Shown: piece by piece, positions 45,750 through 54,880 of the stretch
Numbering within the stretch: position 1 is the stretch's first letter
Layout: every line of letters starts with the position of its first letter
DNA from: Verrucomicrobium sp. BvORR034
GTDB taxonomy: Bacteria; Verrucomicrobiota; Verrucomicrobiia; Verrucomicrobiales; Verrucomicrobiaceae
Length of the DNA: 64,000 nucleotides
Assembly: GCF_000739635.1 (NCBI RefSeq)
Contig: NZ_BATQ01000179.1
Location: 1 to 64,000 of the forward strand
Reading direction: 5' to 3'
Made by a program: the position numbers and the translations under genes
The notes under the pieces: model-generated
Seen by the model: only the letters and a program-made list of their open reading frames with translations
Told to the model about the DNA's origin: nothing
Databases searched by the model: none

Positions 45750-47093
45750 TCACGGTCGGCCGGGAGAGGACGCGAAGGCGCCGAGGTCTGGCTTACCCGC
45801 AGAGGAAGAGGATTCGAAGACAACCCCCGCGTCAAGCAAAGGGCTCTTTGCAGAAGGTTTCAGGAAACGCATATCGGGAAGGCTGCCGCCCTTCTGGCGG
45901 GGCAGAATGAATTCATCGGCTTCCAGGCTGAGGAAGTCCCGCGAGCGCAGTTTGAGGCCGGTGGTGAAGGTGTTGCCCAGCAGTTCGCAGTTGGAGAAGT
46001 CCACCCGGATCAAGTCCCGGCTGGAGCCATAGCTGACATTGTTGATGAGGCGGTGACCAAAGCCATCCACATCCGTGCGGTTGTCCGCCAGGCGGCCCAG
46101 CATGTTGTAGTTGGAACCATTGCGAAAGGCGGTGTTGTGAATCCAGTCTCCGCCGCCCGGATGATGGTTGGCGTAGAAGCCCGACTGCTTGTTTCCTACA
46201 GCCAGACAGTAGCGGACGATGTGGCGGGGGATGCGCTTTGGCAGATGCTCCGGCGGCATCGCCCCATAGCCTCCCGCTTTGAATCCATTGCCATCGGCCA
46301 GGCTCTTGAACTTGGGAGAAAATCCATTGTAAGCGGCCCGGCAATTCTCAAAGACCACCGGTTCATAAGCCCCCAGACAGTCGTAGCCATCATCGCTGTT
46401 GAACCAGGCCCGGCACCCGCGAAAGACATTGCCCGTGCTGCCACGTGTCGGATGACAACCAAAGCCGTCCACATTCCCTCCCAGGCCGTCGCCAGAGGTG
46501 TGGTCCCAGTTGTTCCAGGCGTCGCAGTTGAGAAATAGGTTGTCCGAGCCATCCACATGGTAGATGCCAATAGCCTGCCCATCGTGCAGAGCCAGCTGCT
46601 CAAAGACATTGTGGCTGCCTTGACTCTCAATGCAGATGGACTGCGTGTGCCCTTTGATCGTGACTTGCACTCCCACGACCTCGATCCCCTTCAGCTTGAT
46701 CCAGCTCCCGCTGACATAAAATGCCGACACGCGCTGACCCGCTGGCTTGACCGCGCTGAAGTCGAAGACAGGGCGCTCTCCGTTGTAGGCCTGGTAGGTG
46801 ATAGGTTTGCCGCGGGAGCCGCTTTTGGTGAGCGCGATCACCCGGGCAAAGATGCGTTTACGGCTGGCAATCATCTGCTCCGTCATCACATAGGTGCCGC
46901 CGCGGATGTTAATGATGTCCCCGGCGGATGCGGCCTCCTGAGCCCGTTGCAGCGAAGCGAACGGCTGCTCCAAGGTGCCTATGGCCTGATCACTGCCCGC
47001 TGGCTCCGGCGCTACAAACCAAGTCGCCGCCATGCCCCTGGCCGCGAGAAGCAAGCTGAAGACCACGACGAGCAACGGAGAAGCGGTGTGCAT
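45750..47093 (-). CDS. PL9-type pectate or rhamnogalacturonan lyase
   Basis: 447 residues with a signal peptide (MHTASPLLVVVFSLLLAARGMA). A right-handed beta-helix pattern dominates, beginning GTLEQPFASLQRAQEAASAGDIINIRGG. The PL9 active-site pattern is intact by eye: Asp in VDGFG, NSDDGYD (calcium ligands) and Lys in NGNGFKAGG, the position of the family's catalytic base. PL9 enzymes cleave pectate or, as in Bacteroides, rhamnogalacturonan-I; the neighbouring PL4 and CE12 genes favour rhamnogalacturonan. It is the last gene of the operon from 50104, 69 bp after CE12, and it ends in a terminator. Secretion to periplasm or medium is expected. Confidence 0.82.
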   Translation of the reverse strand: MHTASPLLVVVFSLLLAARGMAATWFVAPEPAGSDQAIGTLEQPFASLQRAQEAASAGDIINIRGGTYVMTEQMIASRKRIFARVIALTKSGSRGKPITYQAYNGERPVFDFSAVKPAGQRVSAFYVSGSWIKLKGIEVVGVQVTIKGHTQSICIESQGSHNVFEQLALHDGQAIGIYHVDGSDNLFLNCDAWNNWDHTSGDGLGGNVDGFGCHPTRGSTGNVFRGCRAWFNSDDGYDCLGAYEPVVFENCRAAYNGFSPKFKSLADGNGFKAGGYGAMPPEHLPKRIPRHIVRYCLAVGNKQSGFYANHHPGGGDWIHNTAFRNGSNYNMLGRLADNRTDVDGFGHRLINNVSYGSSRDLIRVDFSNCELLGNTFTTGLKLRSRDFLSLEADEFILPRQKGGSLPDMRFLKPSAKSPLLDAGVVFESSSSAGKPDLGAFASSPGRP

Positions 47094-47162
47094 GACCTGA
47101 TTGTAGGAGGAACGGTTCCAGACACAATCCTGCTGGGCTCCGGGACCTGGATACCGTCTTCC

Positions 47163-48434
47163 TTAACTGCCCTCGGGAGTCAGCACCGCACCGGAGGGCG
47201 GGCTGAGGGGGAACGTCACCTGGTCCGGGGCATCAGGCTTGGCAGGATCGAAGGTGCCTGCATCCTTGCTCAAGTGCACAGCCAGCTCCGGCAGTTGCGC
47301 GCGGATGCCTTCCACGATGCAGCGGGCCAGTTCATAGGCACCGAAGGTGTTGTGATGCGTGTTGTCCTTCAGCGCTTCGCTCTGGCCGGGGAAGGTATTG
47401 GCCGGATAGAAGGCGAAGGCGCGCATGGACGGGTCCGGCCCCAGGGCGGTGTAGAGCTTGATGCTCATCGCGTTCAGATCGATCACCGGGACCTTGTCCT
47501 CCGCACCCACCTGGCGGACGGCTTCGGCATAGTCAGAGAGCGTGGGCCTCAGGCTGGAGCCCTCCCAGCGACGACGCTCCATGGGGGTGACGAGCACGGG
47601 CACGCCGCCTTTGGCACGGGTTCTTTCCACGTACCGCTTGAGGTTCTCCTTGTAGCTGGTGAAGGGACCGGCTCCGGTGGCCTTGTCCTTCTGATCATTG
47701 TGGCCGAACTGGATGAAGAGGTAGTCGCCCTTCTTCAGCATGCTAAGCACCTTGTCGAGACGCTTCTGCCGCTCAAACGAACGGAGGGCGAGACCGGACT
47801 CCGCCTGGTTCGATACGGCAACACTGCGATCAAAAAACCGGGGCAGCATCTGCCCCCAGCCCGCCCAAGGCTCATTGCGCTGGTCGGTGACGGTGGAATC
47901 TCCGGCGATGAAGACGGTGGTGACGTCGGTGGCAGGCTTGATCTCTAAGGCGGCCACTCCGGGGCTCTCGCCGTTGAACTCCAGCGTCAGGAGGTCATCC
48001 CAGCTTGCCGAGAGGGGCGGGCCTTTTTCACGGTCGTTCAGCGTGGTGTTGCCGCCGGTGCCGATGGCGGGCTTGCGCACGTTCACGGTGAATGTTCTCA
48101 CCTCGAACTTGCCCGCGGAGGTCTCTGCCTTTTCCAGCATGAGACGGCGGTTCTCCGCCTTGACGGTGGTGGAGGTGGGGCGGGCGCTGTCCCCCAGCAG
48201 CAGGGAGACGTGGTAGTTCCCCTCCTCCAACCGTACGCCGAACACCCGGGCATTTCCCGCCTTGCTCACGAAGCCGAAACCGCGCTTCTCATCAAAGGCT
48301 TGGTCCGGGGCCACGGCGGTGCTGCCGGGCACAGGACGCTTGCTGTCGAAGGAGAACTTCAGGTCGGCCGCATGGAGAAGGAGCGGACCGGCAAATAGGA
48401 TGGCAAGGGTCAGGCTGAGGGAGCGGAAGATCAT
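47163..48434 (-). CDS. Rhamnogalacturonan acetylesterase (CE12, SGNH hydrolase)
   Basis: 423 residues from the ATG at 48434, which begins a signal peptide (MIFRSLSLTLAILFAGPLLLHA); a longer frame lacks one. An N-terminal beta-sandwich domain (about 25-165) precedes the SGNH hydrolase domain. Catalytic blocks are IAGDSTV (Ser), FGHNDQ (Gly, Asn) and KDNTHHNTFGAYE (Asp-x-x-His), as in rhamnogalacturonan acetylesterases. The enzyme removes acetyl groups from galacturonate in the rhamnogalacturonan-I backbone, opening it for lyases. It lies 26 bp after the PL4 gene and 69 bp before the PL9 gene, which makes a coherent three-step operon. The N-terminal domain may bind sugar. Confidence 0.85.
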   Translation of the reverse strand: MIFRSLSLTLAILFAGPLLLHAADLKFSFDSKRPVPGSTAVAPDQAFDEKRGFGFVSKAGNARVFGVRLEEGNYHVSLLLGDSARPTSTTVKAENRRLMLEKAETSAGKFEVRTFTVNVRKPAIGTGGNTTLNDREKGPPLSASWDDLLTLEFNGESPGVAALEIKPATDVTTVFIAGDSTVTDQRNEPWAGWGQMLPRFFDRSVAVSNQAESGLALRSFERQKRLDKVLSMLKKGDYLFIQFGHNDQKDKATGAGPFTSYKENLKRYVERTRAKGGVPVLVTPMERRRWEGSSLRPTLSDYAEAVRQVGAEDKVPVIDLNAMSIKLYTALGPDPSMRAFAFYPANTFPGQSEALKDNTHHNTFGAYELARCIVEGIRAQLPELAVHLSKDAGTFDPAKPDAPDQVTFPLSPPSGAVLTPEGS

Positions 48435-48460
48435 AGGAGGCAAACGGTGAAGGGTTTGAG

Positions 48461-50104
48461 TCAGTAGAAGTCCACGCAGTCGATGCCATAGCCCGGGCTG
48501 AGAAACTGAGGACCGCGATTGCCGCTGACGACGGAGAGGGTGAGCACGTTCTCTCCGGCGACCAGGGCCTGGGCCGGAATGCGGAAGGTGTAGGTGGCGT
48601 TGTTTCCGCGATAGCTGCCGATGGTGAGGCTCCGGCTGTCCACCTTGCGTGGAGCGGGCTGGATGGAGGCCTTCCAGGTGTTCAGCTTCACGCTTGGCCG
48701 CGCCCCGGCGAAGCTGGCGGTGATGCCGACGCGCAACGTCCGGCTGGCGACCTGCTCCGGAGTGAGTTGGAACTTCACCACCTGCTGCCCGTTCACATCT
48801 GACCACAGACAGGAGGGGAATGCTCCAGCGCGGCTCTGCCCGATGACAAAAGGCTCTCCCTGCCAGGGCTCCATGCGTTTGTCCGAGGGGTGCATGAGGG
48901 CGATGCTGCGGCCTTTGCGGAACTCCAGCGGCGTGCCGTCCCAGTCGCCGATACGCCAGAGTGGCTTCGTCTGGGAAGGGTCTGCGGTGAGGGTTCGAGA
49001 CCCCACTTCGGTGATCGCACTGGCCGTGACGGTCACGGTTTCCGTGTGCACCGCGAGTTCCCCTTTGTAGACGGTGAGGGCATACATGCCCGGCTTCATA
49101 TCCGGGGAGGTGGCGCTGCCCCGCCCCTTGGAGACGGGTGCCCAGTACTGCGCGGTGCCGTTTGCCACGTCGAGGCTGTACTCCTGATCTTCATCACGGC
49201 CTTTCAGCCCTCTGAGCTGCACGCTGCCACGAGCCTCCTTGTTGACGCTGCCCTTCAGGCCCAGCGCATCGATGAAGCTGAGATCGGGTGCCTTGGGCTT
49301 GGAGCCGTCCGTGAAGCACAGCACATAGGGCCCATACAGCACACCGAGCCGCAGCTTCTCCGTCTGATTGTGGCCCGAGTTCATGTAGTTGTACACCTCT
49401 GCTGCCGTGCTGGTCTGGTTCTGGATGTCACGGTAGAAAGGACCGCCTGCGGAGCTCTCCCGGTTGCCATAGACCATGAAGACCCCGCGCCCGCGCCCGG
49501 TGACACCGCGCACGCCCAGATCCCGGGCCTGATCATTGCCAAAGTACTTGCTCCGTGAGGTGCCATCCGCCATGCCCAGCACATCACGGGACTCGATGGC
49601 CCCGGTGCTGCCGCGCAGGTCGGACTGGGCCGGGGCATTGGGGAAGAGATCCCCTTTCAGCCGCGTGATCCAGCGCAACTCGCCGTTGGAAGGCTCGTTC
49701 TGCGCATAGGTGGCCATGTAGAGATGGTTCAGTCCCTTGCGCACGATGTAGTAGTGCGTCAGGTCCGCCACCACCTCGTTTTCAGCATCCGTCTGCGTGG
49801 TGATGATGATGGTCTCGCCATCGACCTGAGTCGTGACCGTGGTATGGCTGCCGCCCACGCCGGAGTTGCTGCTGGAGTCACGAAAGGGGCTGTGCAGCTC
49901 CGTGTCCTGCCACTTGATGCTACGAATGCCGCCGTTGAGACGATCCACCTTGAAAACCAGCCCGGCCCCAGTGTCCACGCGATGCTGTTTCTTCTCGGTG
50001 ATGAGGCCGAACTCCGCGAGAGCATTGTGGGAAGAAAGAAGGCTGCCGGCCAGGATGGCGAGCAGGAGGCCAAGAGCTCGAGACAAGGAGAAGGAGATGA
50101 TCAC
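48461..50104 (-). CDS. Rhamnogalacturonan lyase (PL4)
   Basis: 547 residues from a GTG at 50104, chosen because it begins a signal peptide (ISFSLSRALGLLLAILAGSLLSSHNALA); the frame is open upstream into the repeat element at 50269, which is not coding. The N-terminal beta-sandwich catalytic part contains GLVFKVDRLNGGIRSIKW and THYYIVRKGLNHLYMATY. The middle and C-terminal modules include the PL4 hallmark WRIGDWDGTPLEFRKG and a late carbohydrate-binding-like sandwich ending at GYGIDCVDFY. PL4 enzymes cleave rhamnogalacturonan-I by beta-elimination. It is the first gene of the PL4-CE12-PL9 operon. The motif at 50167-50187 lies 63-83 bp upstream. Confidence 0.85.
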   Translation of the reverse strand: MIISFSLSRALGLLLAILAGSLLSSHNALAEFGLITEKKQHRVDTGAGLVFKVDRLNGGIRSIKWQDTELHSPFRDSSSNSGVGGSHTTVTTQVDGETIIITTQTDAENEVVADLTHYYIVRKGLNHLYMATYAQNEPSNGELRWITRLKGDLFPNAPAQSDLRGSTGAIESRDVLGMADGTSRSKYFGNDQARDLGVRGVTGRGRGVFMVYGNRESSAGGPFYRDIQNQTSTAAEVYNYMNSGHNQTEKLRLGVLYGPYVLCFTDGSKPKAPDLSFIDALGLKGSVNKEARGSVQLRGLKGRDEDQEYSLDVANGTAQYWAPVSKGRGSATSPDMKPGMYALTVYKGELAVHTETVTVTASAITEVGSRTLTADPSQTKPLWRIGDWDGTPLEFRKGRSIALMHPSDKRMEPWQGEPFVIGQSRAGAFPSCLWSDVNGQQVVKFQLTPEQVASRTLRVGITASFAGARPSVKLNTWKASIQPAPRKVDSRSLTIGSYRGNNATYTFRIPAQALVAGENVLTLSVVSGNRGPQFLSPGYGIDCVDFY

Positions 50105-50166
50105 GGTGGTCTCTGGGATCAGGAAGAAGGGTGAAGCCCGAAAGTTGCCACCACACCGTGCCCCGG

Positions 50167-50187
50167 CAATTACCCCAATCGGGTTAA
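50167..50187 (-). promoter_or_regulatory. Shared 21-bp motif, copy 2
   Basis: Minus strand: TTAACCCGATTGGGGTAA followed by TTG, differing from the copy at 45517-45537 at one position. It lies between element copy 2 and the GTG start of the PL4 gene, where an operator is expected. The two sites imply joint regulation of the pectin operon and the beta-strand/Verru_Chthon unit. Confidence 0.6.
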
Positions 50188-50268
50188 CCCTGACCCTCCG
50201 CCAGCCTGTTGTTATCAGTTTGACTACGGCCACGCTGGGTCTGGGGCGAAACCTTCTGCTGAGGCAGC

Positions 50269-50717
50269 CACAACACCGACCGTAGTTGTCGACGTGAGGA
50301 GGCACTGACTGAAGCGCCTGCAGCGTAAATCTCGCGACAGATCTCCGCCTGCCCACCGCCCCGCTCCCGCCCGCCCGAGCTTCCACCTTGGCCCCTTGAT
50401 CCCCTCTCCCTGCCACATCGCCCCAGACCGGGAAATTTGTGCCTGCCAAGGAACCCGGGGGGGGACTGACATGGAGGTGTAGAGGGCGGAGGGGAGAAAG
50501 CGGATGCTGTCGGCCTTCCCACCTGATCAACATCTCCGGAGGTACCCAGGGTTGACTCGCTTAAGGCTCGTCCAACCGCTGGGCTGTGCTAGAAATCCCC
50601 TTCGGGGATTAACTTCGAACTGAGATTGACCTGCCAGAGCTGGTTCCTTGGCAGCCACCCCAAAACGCGCGCGGTTGGTCGGTTCTCCTCACGTCGACAA
50701 CTACGGCCGGTGTTGTG
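50269..50717. repeat. Dispersed element, copy 2, with terminal inverted repeats
   Basis: The ends form inverted repeats of about 33 bp with one mismatch, including a perfect GTAGTTGTCGACGTGAGGAG (50282-50301) and its complement (50685-50704). The core at about 50474-50703 is almost identical to copy 1, including the UUCG-type hairpin at 50594-50610. The left segment 50301-50443 is inverted relative to 33132-33273. It carries no gene. The rest of the gap 50105-50955 holds the regulatory motif at 50167 and a partial repeat at 50877-50950; I see nothing else. Confidence 0.8.
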
Positions 50718-50876
50718 TGTATTTGGGCAGAGGGCAGGCGCTGGAGCGGTTGTGAGCTGAGGCAAGCTGGATAAGAGGCTGCCAACAGCGTTGCTGAAGC
50801 TCATCAGCTTCAGGAAATCACATGACGCACGCCCTGCGCTGGCGCTTGATGAGAAGCCCCCTTCCGTTGACTCACG

Positions 50877-50950
50877 CAGGCTGAAGCCTGGACTCCGTAC
50901 AGCTTCGGGCCCAAAGCCTTGACGTACTGCCCACTGACGGACTGACTCAC
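50877..50950. repeat. Partial composite repeat
   Basis: CAGGCTGAAGCCTGGACTCC, then CAAAGCCTTGACGTACTGCC and CACTGACGGACTGACTCACC match parts of the repeats at 56991-57067 and 57857-58151. It lies directly after the stop of the response-regulator gene, as the related copies do. Confidence 0.65.
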
Positions 50951-50955
50951 CGGCC

Positions 50956-51600
50956 TCACCCTCGCTGCGTATTGCGGTACTTCATCGCCGCCTCGGTCCG
51001 GGAGTGCACGTGCAGCTTGTCGTAGATGCGCTTCAGGTGCACGCGCACGGTCTCCACACTGAGAGTCAGGCGTTCGGCGATCTCTTTGTTGGCGAGGCCT
51101 TGGGAGAGGAACTCGAGGATTTCGGTTTCGCGCTTGGAGAGGTGCACCTGCTCACTCGCAGGTGCGATGGCCGGGGGCTGGGGTTTGTGGAAGGCCTCCA
51201 CCACACGGCGGGCGATCTCTGCGCTCATGGGAGCGCCACCTTCCCGCACATCCTGAATGGCACGCCGCACCTCGGCGGGTGAGGAGCGCTTGAGCAGGTA
51301 GCCGCAGGCACCGGCCTTCAGCGCATCGAAGATCTTGTCGTGATCACGGTACACGGTGACCATGATGACGAGCAGGCCGGGGATGTCCTGCTTGAGCCGG
51401 GCGGTGGCCTCGATGCCGGAGATGCCGGGCAGATTGATGTCCATGAGCACCACGTCTGGCTTCACCACGGGCACCTTGTGCAGGGCTTCTTCACCACTGC
51501 GCCACAGACCGGCGAATTCACAGTCCGGGGTGCTCTCCACCACGCGCTGCAAGCTCTCGCCGAGTCCGAGATTGTCTTCAACGATGCCGACGGTGGTCAT
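50956..51600 (-). CDS. NarL/FixJ-family response regulator
   Basis: 214 residues. The receiver domain (about 3-120) has VEDN acidic residues, the phospho-acceptor Asp54 (VVLMDINLPG), Thr in VTVYRD and Lys in YLLKRSS. The LuxR-type helix-turn-helix (about 148-208) has LSKRETEILEFLSQGLANKEIAERLTLSVETVRVHLKRIYDKLHVHSRTEA. It binds DNA as a dimer after phosphorylation. The gene lies 53 bp downstream of the propeller-type kinase on the same strand, so the two form a two-component pair. Being the nearest regulator upstream of the pectin operon, it is a candidate for binding the shared motif, but this is inference. Confidence 0.9.
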   Translation of the reverse strand: MTTVGIVEDNLGLGESLQRVVESTPDCEFAGLWRSGEEALHKVPVVKPDVVLMDINLPGISGIEATARLKQDIPGLLVIMVTVYRDHDKIFDALKAGACGYLLKRSSPAEVRRAIQDVREGGAPMSAEIARRVVEAFHKPQPPAIAPASEQVHLSKRETEILEFLSQGLANKEIAERLTLSVETVRVHLKRIYDKLHVHSRTEAAMKYRNTQRG

Positions 51601-51653
51601 GAAAGGGAGGTTCAGTGCAGCAATGAATTACGCGATGCCTTCTCAAGGTACTA

Positions 51654-54443
51654 TCAGGTGTTCCGGCGGAGTGGCAGAGAAAAAGTGATGCAGGTGCCGG
51701 AGGAGTCGCTTTCAATGCTGCAGGTGCCGCCAATGCGTGACAGCCTCTTTTGCATGTTGTGCAGGCCTTCGCTCAGGCGGGACTGGTCGCCGCTGATGCC
51801 TTTGCCATTGTCCATGACCACGATGGTGAGCACGTCCAGCCGCACCTGCAGACGCAGTTTCACCTCGGTGGCAGCCGAGTGCTTCACGGTGTTGTTCAGC
51901 GCCTCCCGCACGGCCAGGAAGAGCTCATGCCGCTGTTCGGCATCCAGCGCGGTGCTGGGGATGTCATCAGGGATCTCCAGCCGCAGGGCGACGCCGCCCA
52001 CATCCAGCAGCTCTGCGGCGGAGGCGGTGAGGTAGTCCACAAAGGAGGCCAGCGTATCGTGCCGGGGATTCACCGCCCAGACGATCTCATCCAGCGTGCC
52101 CACGAGGTGCCGCGCTTTGCTGGCAATGATGGGGGCGGTTTCGCGACGCGCTTCCGGGCCGGTTTCTTCCGCCGCCAGCTCGGCCAGCAGGGAGATCTCC
52201 GTGAGGCTGGCCCCCAGGTCATCATGCAGATCCTGGGCGATGCGTTCGCGCTCTTTTTGCCGGGAGGTCTGCGCTTCCAGTTGCAGCATGCGATTGCGCA
52301 GCCGGGAGCGCACCGCCATGGCGCTGACAGCCGAGGCGCAGACGACCAGGAAGGTGATGAACGAGACGCGAAACCAGAGCGTCTCCCAGAAGTGCGGCTT
52401 GATGTGGATCTGCAAGGAGGCTGCGGTGGCACTCCAGATGCCGTCGTTGTTCGACGCCATGACTTGGAAGACGTAGTCCCCCGGCGGCACAGCTTCATAC
52501 GCGACCATGCGCTGCGCCCCGGCCTCCCGCCACTCGATCTCCAGCCCCTCCAGCCGCGTGCGGAACTTCACCTTCTCCGGCGCGCTGAAGCTCAGCGCCG
52601 TGTAATGCAGTTCGATGCGGGAGCGCCCCGGCCCGGCCTTGAGCTCAGCAGCGCCGGGCTCTGCCCACTCACTGCCAGCACGGGCCTCCTCAATCGCCAC
52701 CCAGGGCTTCACGCGATTGAACTCCAGGTTCTGCGGCCGTACCGACGCCACACCCTGCACGGTGGGGAACCACAGGGTACCATCCTGCCCACGCCAGCCA
52801 GCGGGTTGGAACCCGCCGGTGCACTCCCGGGAAATGAGGCCGTCTGAACGGTCGAACTGCAGCCAGGCGATGCTGGATGCCGTGCCAGGCTTATATTGCA
52901 GCAGGTCTTTCTTCGCCACCCGGATGATACCGGTGAGGGAGCCCATCCACAGGTGGCCTGCCTGGTCATCCAGTACACAGGTGAGGCGGTCATCCGGCAG
53001 GCCTTGCTCGCTGGAGAAGGCCGTCACGCTCCCGTCTTTATTGCGAAGGAAGAGACCGCTGCCCAGCGTGGTCGCCCAGAGTCCACCGGCCTCCTCATCC
53101 GGCAGCATGGCGGAGACCTGGGTGGTGCCCAGAGTGGCAGTGAGCGTGAACCGCCCGTCCCGATGCTCATAGAGGGTGCTGCTGTTCGTGCCCGCCCAGA
53201 GCGCACCCGAGGCATCGATGATCAGGGAGGTCACTTCCTGCTGCGGAAGGCCTTGTGCCTCGCCAAACTGGGTCAGCACGCCCCTGTCCCAAAGGGAGAC
53301 GCCGTCCCCGCCCGCCAGCCACAGGCGCGAGTCTTTATCGAACGTCATGGCCCGCAACCGTCTGGCCAGGGGCGTCTTGCGCACCAGTTCCTGGAAGGCG
53401 GTGCCATCGTGGTAGTAGAGGGTGCCATTCTCCTTGCCCAGCCAGAGCGTGCCGGTGGGATCCTCCGCGATGGCCATGACGATCCGGGAGGCGTCCCGGT
53501 CGCCAAGGACAAATGGATTGACCCAGCCGCCGTGGATGCGGTCCACGCCGCCGCTCTTGTTGGCCGCCCAGAGCACGCCCACGGAGTCCTCCAGGAGGGC
53601 CAGGATGTTGCGATTGGTGAGGCCGTTGCTGACGTCCATCACGTTTACGCGTTTCACCCGCACCTGCACCAGGCCGTTGCCGTTCGTGGCCACCCAGACA
53701 TTGCTCTCGCGATCCTCCAGCAGGGCCATGACGAGCACGCCCTCAGACAGCTCAGTAAGGATCTCCAGTGGCCCGTCTTGGGAGGGGTCAGACACGGCCA
53801 GATGCCCCTCCAGCGTGCGCATCCAGCGGCGACCTCGTCCATCGATCAGATCGAGCGGAGCCCCTGGTGGGGCCATGATGCAACGTTGCCAGGGGACGAA
53901 CTTCGACCTCGCACGGGCCTCCGCATAACGGTCCTCCTTGAGCAGGCGCGGGGGTTGCTCGCGCTCGGCATGGTAGATCTTGTCCCCGCTCTCGATGAGC
54001 GCGCCGCCTGCCTCATCGCTCCACACCCGGGTCACCGGCTGCACCCCTACGGCACCAGCAACGGTCCCGGCCCAGGCATCCACCAGACGCCTGCCATCCC
54101 AGCGCAAGAGCCCCCCACGCATAGTGGAGATCCAGACCTCGCCATTCTCCAGAGCGAAGAGCTCGCGCGGCGGCTGCTTGGCCAGTTGCGCGCTGTTCTC
54201 CCCTTTGAAGGAAGTGAACCTCACGCCATCAAACCGCACCACGCCCTCTGCCGTGGCCACCCACAGGTAACCATCCGCCGACTGCACCACGGCGCGCACG
54301 CTGTTGCTGGGCAACCCGTCCTCTGACTGCCAGGAGCGCACCAGGAACTGCTCCCCGGCTTGGGTCCGCGTGGGGGTGGCGAGCGCCAGGATCCCCGTCA
54401 GCACAGCCACGACACCGCAGAGTCTGATAAATCTTTTTTGCAT
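51654..54443 (-). CDS. Sensor histidine kinase with two-component propeller (Reg_prop/Y_Y_Y)
   Basis: 929 residues from the ATG at 54443, which begins a signal peptide (MQKRFIRLCGVVAVLTGILALATPTRTQA). Repeats such as LPSNSVRAVVQSADGYLWVATAEGVVRFDG form a periplasmic two-component beta-propeller (about 30-590), followed by a Y_Y_Y domain ending VPPGDYVFQVMASNNDG. A membrane segment (WFRVSFITFLVVCASAVSAMAV) leads to a HisKA_3 dimerisation region with His740 (AQDLHDDLGAS) and an ATPase domain (REALNNTVKHS, VVMDNGKGI). It lacks the receiver domain fused to many Bacteroidetes relatives; the receiver is in the neighbouring gene. The signal is unknown, but such propellers commonly detect polysaccharide fragments. 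Confidence 0.88.
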   Translation of the reverse strand: MQKRFIRLCGVVAVLTGILALATPTRTQAGEQFLVRSWQSEDGLPSNSVRAVVQSADGYLWVATAEGVVRFDGVRFTSFKGENSAQLAKQPPRELFALENGEVWISTMRGGLLRWDGRRLVDAWAGTVAGAVGVQPVTRVWSDEAGGALIESGDKIYHAEREQPPRLLKEDRYAEARARSKFVPWQRCIMAPPGAPLDLIDGRGRRWMRTLEGHLAVSDPSQDGPLEILTELSEGVLVMALLEDRESNVWVATNGNGLVQVRVKRVNVMDVSNGLTNRNILALLEDSVGVLWAANKSGGVDRIHGGWVNPFVLGDRDASRIVMAIAEDPTGTLWLGKENGTLYYHDGTAFQELVRKTPLARRLRAMTFDKDSRLWLAGGDGVSLWDRGVLTQFGEAQGLPQQEVTSLIIDASGALWAGTNSSTLYEHRDGRFTLTATLGTTQVSAMLPDEEAGGLWATTLGSGLFLRNKDGSVTAFSSEQGLPDDRLTCVLDDQAGHLWMGSLTGIIRVAKKDLLQYKPGTASSIAWLQFDRSDGLISRECTGGFQPAGWRGQDGTLWFPTVQGVASVRPQNLEFNRVKPWVAIEEARAGSEWAEPGAAELKAGPGRSRIELHYTALSFSAPEKVKFRTRLEGLEIEWREAGAQRMVAYEAVPPGDYVFQVMASNNDGIWSATAASLQIHIKPHFWETLWFRVSFITFLVVCASAVSAMAVRSRLRNRMLQLEAQTSRQKERERIAQDLHDDLGASLTEISLLAELAAEETGPEARRETAPIIASKARHLVGTLDEIVWAVNPRHDTLASFVDYLTASAAELLDVGGVALRLEIPDDIPSTALDAEQRHELFLAVREALNNTVKHSAATEVKLRLQVRLDVLTIVVMDNGKGISGDQSRLSEGLHNMQKRLSRIGGTCSIESDSSGTCITFSLPLRRNT

Positions 54444-54601
54444 CCCGTTTACACCGGCTGTCGCTATTTCCGCCAGCCTCACCCGTCTCCATCAAACCGG
54501 AACGGGCCACCTGCCAGTCACGCCAACAAGTGACACGGCTGATCGTACCCGGCCCGCTGCGTTGGGAGCAAGATGGATTTTCTGGCCTGCTGCGCGGGGG
54601 G

Positions 54602-54880
<279 letters not shown>

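Noticed and set aside
45750..47093. Loss of the PL9 catalytic Lys, because HPT follows VDGFGC
   Set aside because: The catalytic Lys of the family is in the later NGFK motif, which is present; the first motif supplies a calcium ligand, which is kept.
50105..50533. Upstream extension of the PL4 gene to a start at 50533
   Set aside because: The extension would be encoded by the dispersed element, and the signal peptide begins at the GTG at 50104.
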